From the NCBI GenBank assembly GCA_029558905.1, contig JAKQCX010000027.1, forward strand, positions 124,001 to 188,000: DNA of 64,000 nt, in the 5' to 3' direction. Origin of the DNA: Pseudomonadota bacterium (GTDB lineage: Bacteria; Pseudomonadota; Gammaproteobacteria; Burkholderiales; Thiobacillaceae). Position numbers and translations under genes: made by a program. The notes beneath the pieces were generated by a model, which had not been told where the DNA came from, made no database searches, and saw nothing but the letters and a program-made list of their open reading frames with translations. Positions 1 to 7,448 of this stretch are shown piece by piece (the stretch's first letter is position 1; every line of letters begins with the position of its first letter).

Positions 1-1420
1 CCAGATCATCGGCGGCTACACCCTGGGAGGAGCGGACCTGCTGCGTCGCGCCATGGGCAAGAAGAAGCCCGAGGAAATGGCCAGGCATCGGGAGACCTTC
101 AGCCAGGGTGCCGTCGCGAAGGGCTACGATGCAGGGCTGGCCATGCGTCTGTTCGATCTCATGGAAAAATTCGCGGAATACGGTTTCAACAAGTCCCACA
201 CCGCTGCCTACGCCGTGGTCACCTACCACACCGCCTGGCTCAAGGCCCACCACACCGCCGCCTTCATGGCCGCCACGCTTTCCTCCGATCTGGACAACAC
301 CGACAGCGTCAAGGTGTACGTGGACGATGCCCGGAAGAATGGCCTGACCATCCTGCCCCCGGATGTGAACCGGTCCGGCTACCGCTTCGTGCCCGTGGAC
401 CGCAAGCGCATCCGCTATGGCCTGGGGGCCATCAAGGGCACGGGCGAGGGGGCCATCGCCAGCCTCGTGGCCTGCCGCGAGGAAGGCGGGGCCTTCACCG
501 ACCTGTTCGATTTCTGCCGCCGGGTGGACCGGCGCATCGTCAACCGCCGGGTCATCGAGGCCCTGGTGCGCGCCGGGGCCTTCGACGGGCTGCATGCCGA
601 CCGCAATGCCGCCTGCATGAGCGTGGGTCTGGCCCTGGAATGGGCCGAGACGCGACAGTTGCATGCTGCCCAGGGCTCTCTTTTTGGTGATACGGCCCTG
701 GACGCTCCCCCCGAGCTGGTCTGTGTGCCGCCATGGTCCCCACGGGAACGGCTGACGCAGGAAAAGACCGCGCTGGGCTTCTATTTCTCCGGCCATCCCT
801 TCGATGCGGACCGCTCCCTGCTCCAAGGGCTCATGAAAGGTTGCCTGAAGGACGTCAGACCCCAGCCCCACGCGCAGCTCTTGGCCGGGGTGGTGGCGGC
901 CGTGCGTACCCAGATGACGCGCCGGGGCAAGATGGCCTACGTTACCCTGGATGACGGCCAGGGCCAGGTGGAAGTGGCCCTGTTCACCGATCTGTATGAC
1001 GCCAACCGTGCGCGCATCCGGGAGGATGCCCTGCTCCTGGTGGCTGGCAAGGTCAGTCTAGATGACTATTCCGGGGGCCTGCGGGCCGTCGCCGATGAGG
1101 TCCTCGACCCGGAAGAGGCACGCACCCGCTTTGCCACCCGGCTGCATCTGACATTGGCGGACGGCCTTGCCGGCAGCGTCGACGCCCACCGCCTCATGCA
1201 GGCCCTGGCCCCCTATCGGGATGAAAGAGGCTGTGCCCTGAGCCTGGGCTATCGCAATGTCGCGGCCAGCTGCGAGCTCATCCTGGGACCGGCCTGGCGC
1301 TTGCGCCTGGCGGATGACCTGCTAGCCGCCCTGGGCGGGTTCGGCGAGCTTGAGACGGCCTACAGCGTGGTGCTGAAGAACAGCCGCGAGCGCGGCGAAC
1401 GGATCAGGGCGGTGGCGTGA
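1..1420 (+). CDS. dnaE: DNA polymerase III alpha subunit, C-terminal part (5' end outside window)
   Basis: This is the C-terminal part of the replicative polymerase catalytic subunit. The open frame runs in from the window edge (first full codon at 2) and ends in TGA at 1420. About 470 residues are present, against roughly 1150 for the family. The first visible residues (GGYTLGGADLLRRAMGKKK) and FAEYGFNKSHTAAYAVVTYHTAWLK are typical of the DnaE finger region. After these come the helix-hairpin-helix region, with LGAIKGTGEGAI, and then the OB-fold (MAYVTLDDGQGQVEVALF). The catalytic PHP and palm domains lie upstream, outside the window. The ATG at 53 is internal and is not the true start. Confidence 0.97.
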   Translation, partial: QIIGGYTLGGADLLRRAMGKKKPEEMARHRETFSQGAVAKGYDAGLAMRLFDLMEKFAEYGFNKSHTAAYAVVTYHTAWLKAHHTAAFMAATLSSDLDNTDSVKVYVDDARKNGLTILPPDVNRSGYRFVPVDRKRIRYGLGAIKGTGEGAIASLVACREEGGAFTDLFDFCRRVDRRIVNRRVIEALVRAGAFDGLHADRNAACMSVGLALEWAETRQLHAAQGSLFGDTALDAPPELVCVPPWSPRERLTQEKTALGFYFSGHPFDADRSLLQGLMKGCLKDVRPQPHAQLLAGVVAAVRTQMTRRGKMAYVTLDDGQGQVEVALFTDLYDANRARIREDALLLVAGKVSLDDYSGGLRAVADEVLDPEEARTRFATRLHLTLADGLAGSVDAHRLMQALAPYRDERGCALSLGYRNVAASCELILGPAWRLRLADDLLAALGGFGELETAYSVVLKNSRERGERIRAVA

Positions 1421-1490
1421 AGGCGGAACAGGCGCAGCGCTGCCCTCAAGCTGGCACAAACCGGTATGAGGTTCGATGGGGAGGGGCCAC

Positions 1491-2387
1491 GTGAGCAGCG
1501 ACGTCATCGATCAATCGGAAAAGGTGGAGCAGGTCGAGGAAGAGGTCCGCCATCTGGCCAAGGTCCAGGGCGAGCTGTGGAGCGACCTGCCCACGGACCT
1601 CTACATCCCCCCCGACGCCCTGGAGGTGATCCTGGAGGCCTTCGAAGGCCCCCTGGACCTGCTGCTGTGGCTCATCCGGCGCAACAACCTGAACGTGCTG
1701 GACATCAACATGGCCCAGCTCGCACGCCAGTACATCGATTACGTGGAGATCATGCGCAGCCGCCGTCTGGAGCTGGCGGCGGAATACCTGGTGATGGCCG
1801 CCATGCTCATCGAGATCAAGTCCCGCATGCTGCTGCCCCGGCCGGAAAGTGCCCGGGAGGAGGGAGAGGAAGCGGACCCCCGCGCCGAGCTGGTGCGTCG
1901 CCTGCTGGAATACGAGCAGATGAAACAGGCAGCACGCGGACTGGATGGCCTGCCCCAGCTGGGTCGGGATTTTCAGGCCGTGAGCGTGCACATCACTGAA
2001 TTGGCGGCCCGGCGCCTGCCGCAGGTGCGCGCGGAAGACCTGCTGGAGGCCTGGCGGGCCATCCTCAGACGTGCCAACCTGCAGCGCCACCACCGCATCG
2101 GCCGCCAGGAACTGTCGGTGCGGGAACACATGAGCCGGGTACTCAGGCAGCTGCAGGCACGTGGACGCTGCCTGTTCCAGGACCTGTTCGAGATCCAGGC
2201 AGGCCGCTCCGCCCTGCTGGTCACCTTTCTGGCCCTACTGGAACTGGCGCGGGAACGTCTGGTGGATATCGTGCAGAACGCGCCCTTTGCGCCCATCCAT
2301 GCACAGATGGCCCAGGCCCGGGCGTGGAACGATGTGAACGGCGGTCACGCCAGTGAAGATCCCGGCGCCGATCCTTTCCCAGCTTGA
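1491..2387 (+). CDS. scpA: Segregation and condensation protein A
   Basis: Kleisin subunit that bridges SMC heads with ScpB during chromosome condensation and segregation. The N-terminal kleisin motif [21 protein letters not shown] is preceded by an acidic leader. Then come [21 protein letters not shown] and a C-terminal winged-helix part ([19 protein letters not shown]). I chose the GTG at 1491 because GGAGG sits 6 nt upstream; the in-frame ATG at 1476 has a less well placed GAGG and would add five residues. The length (~298 aa) is normal. It overlaps scpB by 35 nt, as is common for this pair. Confidence 0.95.
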   Translation: MSSDVIDQSEKVEQVEEEVRHLAKVQGELWSDLPTDLYIPPDALEVILEAFEGPLDLLLWLIRRNNLNVLDINMAQLARQYIDYVEIMRSRRLELAAEYLVMAAMLIEIKSRMLLPRPESAREEGEEADPRAELVRRLLEYEQMKQAARGLDGLPQLGRDFQAVSVHITELAARRLPQVRAEDLLEAWRAILRRANLQRHHRIGRQELSVREHMSRVLRQLQARGRCLFQDLFEIQAGRSALLVTFLALLELARERLVDIVQNAPFAPIHAQMAQARAWNDVNGGHASEDPGADPFPA

Positions 2388-2988
2388 GCCGCAAGCTCTG
2401 AGCCTGCCGGAGATCAAGCGGATCTTGGAGACGGTGCTGCTGGCCGGTGCCGCCCCCATGAGCCTGGCGGAACTGAAGAAGGCTTTTCCGGTGGAACTCA
2501 ACAATGCACTGCTGCGTGCCGCCCTGGATGAATTGCGTGGTGACTGGCAGGGCCGTGGGGTGGAGCTGGTGCAGCTGGCCCAGGGCTGGCGTTTTCAGAC
2601 GCGTCCGGAATTCCAGCCCTACCTGGATCGCCTCAACCCGGAAAAACCGCCACGCTACTCCCGCGCCACCCTGGAAACCCTGGCGGTGATCGCCTACCGT
2701 CAGCCCGTCACCCGCGGCGACATCGAGGAGATTCGCGGTGTGGCGGTGAACACCCAGATCATCCGCACCCTGGAGGAACGGGGCTGGATCGAGGTGGTGG
2801 GGCACAGGGACGTGCCTGGCCGACCCGGGCTTTACGCCACCAGCAGGCAATTCCTGTCAGACCTGGGCCTGCGCGCCCTGGCCGAGCTGCCCCCCCTGCC
2901 GGAGCGGCTCAGGGACCTGGTGGTGGGCCAGCCGGATGTGGCGGAGAACACGCAGCTCCCGTCCACGCGACTGTCGTGCGACGAATAG
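2353..2988 (+). CDS. scpB: Segregation and condensation protein B
   Basis: Partner of ScpA in the SMC-ScpAB complex. The 211-residue protein has two winged-helix domains. The first includes [21 protein letters not shown] and the second contains the family signature [39 protein letters not shown], near the C-terminus, is also conserved. It starts at GTG 2353 inside the end of scpA, which implies translational coupling. The C-terminal tail after LPPLPE is short. rluB follows 66 nt downstream, the usual gammaproteobacterial order. Confidence 0.95.
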   Translation: MKIPAPILSQLEPQALSLPEIKRILETVLLAGAAPMSLAELKKAFPVELNNALLRAALDELRGDWQGRGVELVQLAQGWRFQTRPEFQPYLDRLNPEKPPRYSRATLETLAVIAYRQPVTRGDIEEIRGVAVNTQIIRTLEERGWIEVVGHRDVPGRPGLYATSRQFLSDLGLRALAELPPLPERLRDLVVGQPDVAENTQLPSTRLSCDE

Positions 2989-3054
2989 GCCGTTGCCGCC
3001 CGATGGGGTGAATCTGGGACAATACCGTCCCGTTGGCCCACGCATCTCGCTCAC

Positions 3055-3999
3055 ATGCCCCGTCGTCCCCACAGCGTCAGTCCCCCGAAGTCCGCAGCGG
3101 ATATCCAGGCAGGGCAGGGCGAAAAGCTTCACAAGGCCCTGGCCACGGCCGGAGCCGGCTCCCGCCGCGAAATGGAGACGCTCATCACCGAGGGACGGGT
3201 GAGCGTCAATGGCCAGCTGGCACGCGTGGGGGATCGCGTGCGGCCCGGGGACCAGGTGAGGGTGAACGGCCGTCTGGTGCGTCTGCAGTGGAGGAGGCAG
3301 TTGCCGCGCGTGCTGCTGTACCACAAGCCGGAAGGAGAGATCGTGTCGCGCGATGATCCGGAAGGCCGCGCCAACGTATTTGCCGGCCTGCCCGGCGTAC
3401 GCGGTGGCCGCTGGGTGAGCGTGGGTCGCCTGGACATCAACACCGAGGGCCTGCTCATCTTTACTACCAGCGGTGAATTGGCCAACCGCCTGTCGCATCC
3501 GCGCTACCAGGTGGAACGCGAATATGCCGTGCGCATTCTGGGCAGCCTGACGGCGGAGCAGCGCCAGGCCCTGCTCACGGGCGTGCGGCTGGAAGACGGT
3601 CCGGCCCGGCTGGAAGGCCTGGTGTCCGCTGGCGGTGAAGGCGCGAACCAGTGGTACAACGTCGTCATCCTGGAAGGTCGCAACCGCGAGGTGCGGCGCC
3701 TGTTCGAGCACCTTGGACTTACGGTCAGCCGTCTCATGCGTGTGCGTTACGGCCCCATAGCCCTGCCACCCCGTCTGAAGCGGGGCATGCGCGAAGAGCT
3801 CACGGCACGCGACGTGGCCGCCCTCATGCAGTGGTGCGGCCTGGAGAAGCCCCCGCCGCGCAAGGACACGGCCCGCAAGAGCCGGGGCGGTGGGGGTCCG
3901 GATCGCCGCGACACCTCCCGCCCGCCCCGCGATCCTGCCGGCGGCAAGACTGGCCATGCCACACGCCGGCGGGCAACCTCCAAGGGTCGGGGGCGCTAG
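3055..3999 (+). CDS. rluB: 23S rRNA pseudouridine(2605) synthase
   Basis: RsuA/RluB-family pseudouridine synthase that modifies 23S rRNA. It has an N-terminal S4 RNA-binding domain at about residues 22-70 ([19 protein letters not shown]). In the catalytic domain, [18 protein letters not shown] carries the catalytic Asp of the GRLD motif, followed by [14 protein letters not shown] and [17 protein letters not shown]. After about residue 255 comes a basic, Arg/Lys/Gly-rich low-complexity tail of about 55 residues, a common RluB extension thought to contact RNA. Total length is 314 residues. It sits directly after scpAB in the same orientation. Confidence 0.94.
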   Translation: MPRRPHSVSPPKSAADIQAGQGEKLHKALATAGAGSRREMETLITEGRVSVNGQLARVGDRVRPGDQVRVNGRLVRLQWRRQLPRVLLYHKPEGEIVSRDDPEGRANVFAGLPGVRGGRWVSVGRLDINTEGLLIFTTSGELANRLSHPRYQVEREYAVRILGSLTAEQRQALLTGVRLEDGPARLEGLVSAGGEGANQWYNVVILEGRNREVRRLFEHLGLTVSRLMRVRYGPIALPPRLKRGMREELTARDVAALMQWCGLEKPPPRKDTARKSRGGGGPDRRDTSRPPRDPAGGKTGHATRRRATSKGRGR

Positions 4000-4011
4000 C
4001 ATCGTCGATAT

Positions 4012-4206
4012 ATGCTGAAATGGCTGCTGACCCTGATCCTGGCCCTGTTGCTGAGCGGGCTCCTGTCGCATGGGCTGCGTGCCCTGGGCATGCGGCGCCT
4101 GCCAGGGGACTTCGAGATCCACAGCCGTCATGGACGTTTCGTCCTGCCCCTGGCCAGCAGCCTGCTGCTCTCGGCCCTGCTGGGGACCTTCGTGTTTCTG
4201 GTCTGA
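4012..4206 (+). CDS. DUF2905 small inner-membrane protein
   Basis: A 64-residue protein with two hydrophobic segments (about 3-22 and 46-63) flanking a short polar loop. The loop carries the DUF2905 signature RLPGDFEIHSRHGRF, followed by PLASSLLLSALL. The function of the family is unknown. The gene begins 12 nt after rluB and is probably read from the same transcript, although no clear ribosome-binding site is visible before the ATG. Confidence 0.85.
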   Translation: MLKWLLTLILALLLSGLLSHGLRALGMRRLPGDFEIHSRHGRFVLPLASSLLLSALLGTFVFLV

Positions 4207-4260
4207 CCCGAAACGAACAAGGCGCTCGGGAACGGACCGGAATCCAGGGCAGGGCGGGCC

Positions 4261-4449
4261 TCAACCTTCCAGGCTGAGGGGTACGCCCACCCGTTGCCAG
4301 GCCACTTGCCGGGGTTGGTGGGGCGTGGCCGGCGCGGACTGGGCCTGTTCGGCGCCGACCTGGGCCGGCACGGGCCGGACGGGCTCGGCGCAGAGTGGGC
4401 CGTTCAGGCTCAGCAGCAGGCCGAGGAGGGTGACGTGCTTGGCGGTCAT
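4261..4449 (-). CDS. Small exported protein of unknown function
   Basis: A 62-residue predicted secreted protein. The N-terminus MTAKHVTLLGLLLSLNGPLC is a short signal peptide, probably cleaved after the small residues near position 20-21. The remainder is Pro/Gln/Val-rich (AEPVRPVPAQVGAEQAQ) with no recognised domain. The start at 4449 is supported by GGAGGA 6 nt upstream; a longer reading of the frame into the neighbouring gene has no such support. It lies immediately downstream of, and co-oriented with, the HTH regulator gene. Confidence 0.6.
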   Translation of the reverse strand: MTAKHVTLLGLLLSLNGPLCAEPVRPVPAQVGAEQAQSAPATPHQPRQVAWQRVGVPLSLEG

Positions 4450-4466
4450 GCGCTGTCCTCCAGGCA

Positions 4467-5312
4467 TCAGTTCACGGTGTGGGCGGAATCGGGGCGGGCA
4501 TAGGCCTCGCGTACGGCCATGTAGGCATGGTCGCACATCACCCGACGCTGCACCGCCGCGCCACCCAGGATTTCCGTGAGTTCCTGCAGCAGGCCGTACT
4601 GGATTTCTCGGGACAGGGGCACGCGACAGGCCACTTCCAGGGCATTCCACTTGTAGGCCGGGTGCTGGTCCCGCTCATAGAGGCGCTGGCAGGCCTCCAT
4701 GAGATACCAGCCCCGCTGATGCTTGTCTTCGCCCTCGGGCTGCCGCATCAGGTCCTCGAACTGACTGCCCAGGATCTCGTTCTCGATGGCGGCGGAAAGC
4801 CCGCTGCCCCGGTTGCCCAGGGCCTTCAGGGCGGCATTCTGATACTCGCGTGCCCTGGCGGAGAAGGGGTCGGCGATGCTGTGTGCCAGACCCGCCCAAT
4901 GCAGCAGGCGAGGGCGTTCCACATCGTCCGGGGGTAGGGTGGTGAGCAGGTAGTCCGCCAGGCCCTGGGCGCTCGCATCCCGGTTGGCGGTGAGCAGGTC
5001 GTGCAGGGCGCGGATAAAGGGTGGGCAAGGCTCGAGCAGGGTCACGTGCGATTTGATCCACAGTTCCCGGTCGATGTCCCGCAGGCGGTCCTGATTGTGC
5101 GGCGCGATGTTCTTGCGGCTGGCGGGGTTTTCCCAGTTCTGCACCGTGGTGACGGAGACGCTGGCCATCATGGCCAGGGCCTCCTGGGACAGACCATGGC
5201 GACGGCGCAGCCCACCCACCCAGTCCGCTTCGAATTCCCGCTGGCTGCTGTAGCGGCGGCGGGGGTTCAGCTGCCGGCTCTGGGCCAGCCATTGTTCGTG
5301 CAGGAATGGCAT
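4467..5312 (-). CDS. XRE-type helix-turn-helix transcriptional regulator
   Basis: A 281-residue protein. Residues about 31-62 form a Cro/C1-type HTH (LRRRHGLSQEALAMMASVSV, then TTVQNWEN). The remaining ~200 residues are mostly helical and unrecognised; they could be a ligand-sensing or oligomerisation domain. The start at 5312 is supported by GAGGAG about 8 nt upstream. The frame stays open to 5738, but that extension lacks a ribosome site and runs antisense through the divergent gene. Two strong palindromes lie 62-108 nt upstream of the start, between this gene and the divergent small gene, so autoregulation is likely. The regulon is unknown. Confidence 0.8.
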   Translation of the reverse strand: MPFLHEQWLAQSRQLNPRRRYSSQREFEADWVGGLRRRHGLSQEALAMMASVSVTTVQNWENPASRKNIAPHNQDRLRDIDRELWIKSHVTLLEPCPPFIRALHDLLTANRDASAQGLADYLLTTLPPDDVERPRLLHWAGLAHSIADPFSARAREYQNAALKALGNRGSGLSAAIENEILGSQFEDLMRQPEGEDKHQRGWYLMEACQRLYERDQHPAYKWNALEVACRVPLSREIQYGLLQELTEILGGAAVQRRVMCDHAYMAVREAYARPDSAHTVN

Positions 5313-5373
5313 GAATGGTTCTCCTCGACGCATCTCACGTGGTTCAGGATAACCGGCCACAGGCGGATCGCCA

Positions 5374-5420
5374 CCAACCGGGTTGGCCCACCGGTCAGGA
5401 CCACCCGGTTGCAACCGGGT
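5374..5420. promoter_or_regulatory. Pair of operator-like palindromes in a divergent promoter region
   Basis: A perfect 18-bp palindrome, ACCCGGTTGCAACCGGGT, lies at 5403-5420. A related 13-bp palindrome, CCAACCGGGTTGG, lies at 5374-5386. Both share the AACCGGGT core. Their centres are about 31.5 bp apart, close to three helical turns, so two dimers could bind the same DNA face. They lie between the HTH gene and the divergent small gene and are the obvious candidate binding sites for that regulator. Binding is inferred, not shown. Confidence 0.6.
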
Positions 5421-5495
5421 CGGTAACGCGCATGGATCGGTGAACCTAGATTGCAGGACATCCGGCAGGTGCCGGCATACCCAAGGGAGACTGTC

Positions 5496-5717
5496 ATGCT
5501 TACCGAACAATTCGCCCTCATGCTGGTACTGGCCGCCGCGCAGCTGCATGCCCCCCAGACCACCAGTGTGCCCGCCGACCGGGATGTCCGTCAGGCCATG
5601 ATCCAGGCCGTGAAGGAGCCGGAGCTGGTGACCGCCCTCAGTCTGCGGGCCAAACGGCTGGAGAGGCCCAGGCAGGATGCCGTCGTCAACCGGACCCTGC
5701 TGGCCAGCGTCCGCTGA
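5496..5717 (+). CDS. Small protein of unknown function, divergent from HTH regulator
   Basis: A 73-residue protein starting at ATG 5496, with AAGGGAGA about 5 nt upstream. The first ~17 residues are hydrophobic and may be a weak signal peptide or anchor (FALMLVLAAAQLHA). The rest is charged and helical (DVRQAMIQAVKEPELVTAL). I recognise no family. It is transcribed away from the HTH regulator across the shared palindromes and is a candidate target of that regulator. Confidence 0.55.
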   Translation: MLTEQFALMLVLAAAQLHAPQTTSVPADRDVRQAMIQAVKEPELVTALSLRAKRLERPRQDAVVNRTLLASVR

Positions 5718-5725
5718 GGCAGACA

Positions 5726-5766
5726 GGGGCAGGCGCAACGGTCAGGGGGCGACACGCGCCTGCCCC
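5726..5766. terminator. Inverted repeat downstream of small gene
   Basis: GGGGCAGGCGC (5726-5736) and GCGCCTGCCCC (5756-5766) form an 11-bp perfect stem with a 19-nt loop, starting 9 nt after the upstream stop codon. There is no following T-run. It could be a Rho-assisted terminator or an mRNA-stabilising hairpin. Confidence 0.45.
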
Positions 5767-5769
5767 AAG

Positions 5770-5809
5770 AGCCGACACCACCGCGCTGCCAGGGCAGCCC
5801 GTGTCGGCT
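5770..5809. promoter_or_regulatory. Dyad just upstream of the ecotin promoter region
   Basis: AGCCGACAC (5770-5778) and GTGTCGGCT (5801-5809) are perfect 9-bp arms. Inside them GCTGCC and GGCAGC can also pair. A -10-like TATACT lies at 5817-5822, 28 nt before the ecotin ATG, so the dyad sits where a -35 box or operator would be. It may act as an operator or as part of a termination structure. Confidence 0.4.
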
Positions 5810-5850
5810 GCTCCTCTATACTGCGCATCTTCGCAACCTCGGGAAATCCC

Positions 5851-6321
5851 ATGCGCACAAGACTTGTCGGACTGGTCACTCTCACCCTGGGTCTGAGCGC
5901 CTGTGCCACCGCCACGGACGAGCTCAAACCTTTCCCTGCCGCCGCCGCCGGATATCAGCGGCATGTCATCGAACTGCCGGCGCGCGGCGATGAAGCCAGC
6001 CACAAGGTGGAGCTCATCGCCGGCAAGACCCTGGAAATCGACTGCAACCTGCACCGTCTCGAGGGGCGGTGGCAGGAAAAAACCGTCACGGGCTGGGGGT
6101 ACAACTACTATGAACTGGGCCCGGTGGGGCCGGGTCCGAGCACCATGATGGCCTGCCCCGAGAACAGCCGGAGACAGGCCTTCGTGCAGGTGGGGGGCGA
6201 GCCCATGCTGGTACGCTACAACAGCAAGCTGCCACTGGTGATTTACGCCCCTGCGGACGTGCAGGTGCGCTACCGCATCTGGTCGGCCGGACCGGAAAGC
6301 ACACCCGCGCCCCCGCGCTGA
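5851..6321 (+). CDS. eco: Ecotin, serine protease inhibitor (predicted lipoprotein)
   Basis: Periplasmic inhibitor of trypsin-fold serine proteases. The family pattern is clear: KVELIAGKTLEIDCNLHRL, GWGYNYYELG, STMMACP, and RYNSKLPLVIYAP ahead of VQVRYRIW. The reactive loop keeps Ser-Thr-Met-Met-Ala-Cys, so P1 is Met99 of the precursor, and the disulfide partners Cys65 and Cys102 are present. Classical ecotin has a cleavable signal peptide. Here the leader ends in Leu-Ser-Ala-Cys (Cys18), a lipobox, so this version is probably tethered to a membrane. The precursor has 156 residues. Confidence 0.9.
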   Translation: MRTRLVGLVTLTLGLSACATATDELKPFPAAAAGYQRHVIELPARGDEASHKVELIAGKTLEIDCNLHRLEGRWQEKTVTGWGYNYYELGPVGPGPSTMMACPENSRRQAFVQVGGEPMLVRYNSKLPLVIYAPADVQVRYRIWSAGPESTPAPPR

Positions 6322-6340
6322 GTGCCCCGGGGTGTGGCGG

Positions 6341-6358
6341 CCGGGCGGGTACGCCCGG
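6341..6358. terminator. Hairpin between convergent eco and radical SAM genes
   Basis: CCGGGCG-GGTA-CGCCCGG forms a 7-bp perfect GC stem with a tetraloop, between the eco stop (6321) and the stop of the convergent gene (6366). There is no T-run on either side. It is a plausible bidirectional terminator. Confidence 0.45.
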
Positions 6359-6365
6359 GAACCCG

Positions 6366-7448
6366 TCAGTTCGTCATGCTCACCGGTATCCGCTGTGCCC
6401 CGAAGGCCCCTTCGTAGTGCCGGAAACGTCCGGCGATGGCGGTACCGCAGTTTGGGCAGCGGCCGTCGTCGCCGAGCCGGTATTCGGGAATCTCGTACAA
6501 GTCTCGCACGATGACGGCGCGTTCACAGTTGGGACAGAAGGTGGTGTCGCCCAGGGGGTCGTGGACGTTGCCCGTGTAGACATAGTTCAGCCCCGCTTCC
6601 AGGGCGAGCCTGCGCGCATGGCTGAGGTTGCTGGCCGGGGTGGGCGGGATGTCCGTCATCTTCCAGTCCGGATGGAAGGCGCTGAAATGCAGGGGCACGT
6701 CGGGCCCTAGTTCGCGCAGGATCCAGTCGGCCATGCGGCGGATCTCCTCGTCCGAATCATTCAGGCCGGGGATGAGCAGGGTGGTGATCTCTACCCAGAC
6801 TGGGGTCTGTCTTACCAGGTAGACCAGGGTGTCCAGCACCGGCTGCAGGTGGCCGGAACAATACTTCACATAGAAAGCGTCGGACATGGATTTCAGGTCC
6901 ACGTTGGCTGCGTCCATGTGGGCGTAGAACTGCGCCGTGGGCTCCTTGTGCATGTAGCCGGCGCTCACGGCCACGCTCTTCAGGCCCAGCGCGCGGCAGG
7001 CCGTGGCGGTGTCCATGGCGTATTCGGCGAAGATCACCGGATCGTTGTAGGTATAGGCCACGCTCAGACAGCCCATGTCCCGGGCGCGCTGGGCGATCTG
7101 CTCGGGACTGGCGATGTCCATGAGCCGGTCCATGTCCCTGGATTTGGAGATGTCCCAGTTTTGGCAGAACCTGCAGGCCAGGTTGCAGCCGGCGGTGCCA
7201 AAGGAGAATACCGAACTGCCGGGATAGAAGTGGTTGAGGGGCTTTTTCTCGATGGGATCCACGCAGAAGCCGGAACTGCGGCCGTAGGTGGTGAGGATCA
7301 TGCGGCCGTTTTCCATCTTGCGCACGAAGCAGGCGCCGCGCTGGCCTTCGTGCAGCTTGCAGTCCCGGGGACAAAGGTCGCACTGGATGCGGTTGTCTGC
7401 CAGGGGGTGCCACCAGCGGGCGGGATGTTTGGACTCTTCGATGCTCAT
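6366..7448 (-). CDS. amrS: AmmeMemoRadiSam system radical SAM enzyme
   Basis: A 360-residue radical SAM protein related to pyruvate-formate-lyase-activating enzymes. The cluster motif is CNLACRFC (CxxxCxxC), preceded by Cys-rich CDLCPRDC and GACFVRK. The C-terminus has two CPNC pairs that look like a zinc ribbon. Members co-occur with MEMO1- and AMMECR1-type proteins; their physiological substrate is not securely known to me. The start at 7448 has GAGGAGA about 9 nt upstream and overlaps the stop of the MEMO-AMMECR1 gene by 4 nt (ATGA), so the two are translationally coupled. Confidence 0.9.
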   Translation of the reverse strand: MSIEESKHPARWWHPLADNRIQCDLCPRDCKLHEGQRGACFVRKMENGRMILTTYGRSSGFCVDPIEKKPLNHFYPGSSVFSFGTAGCNLACRFCQNWDISKSRDMDRLMDIASPEQIAQRARDMGCLSVAYTYNDPVIFAEYAMDTATACRALGLKSVAVSAGYMHKEPTAQFYAHMDAANVDLKSMSDAFYVKYCSGHLQPVLDTLVYLVRQTPVWVEITTLLIPGLNDSDEEIRRMADWILRELGPDVPLHFSAFHPDWKMTDIPPTPASNLSHARRLALEAGLNYVYTGNVHDPLGDTTFCPNCERAVIVRDLYEIPEYRLGDDGRCPNCGTAIAGRFRHYEGAFGAQRIPVSMTN

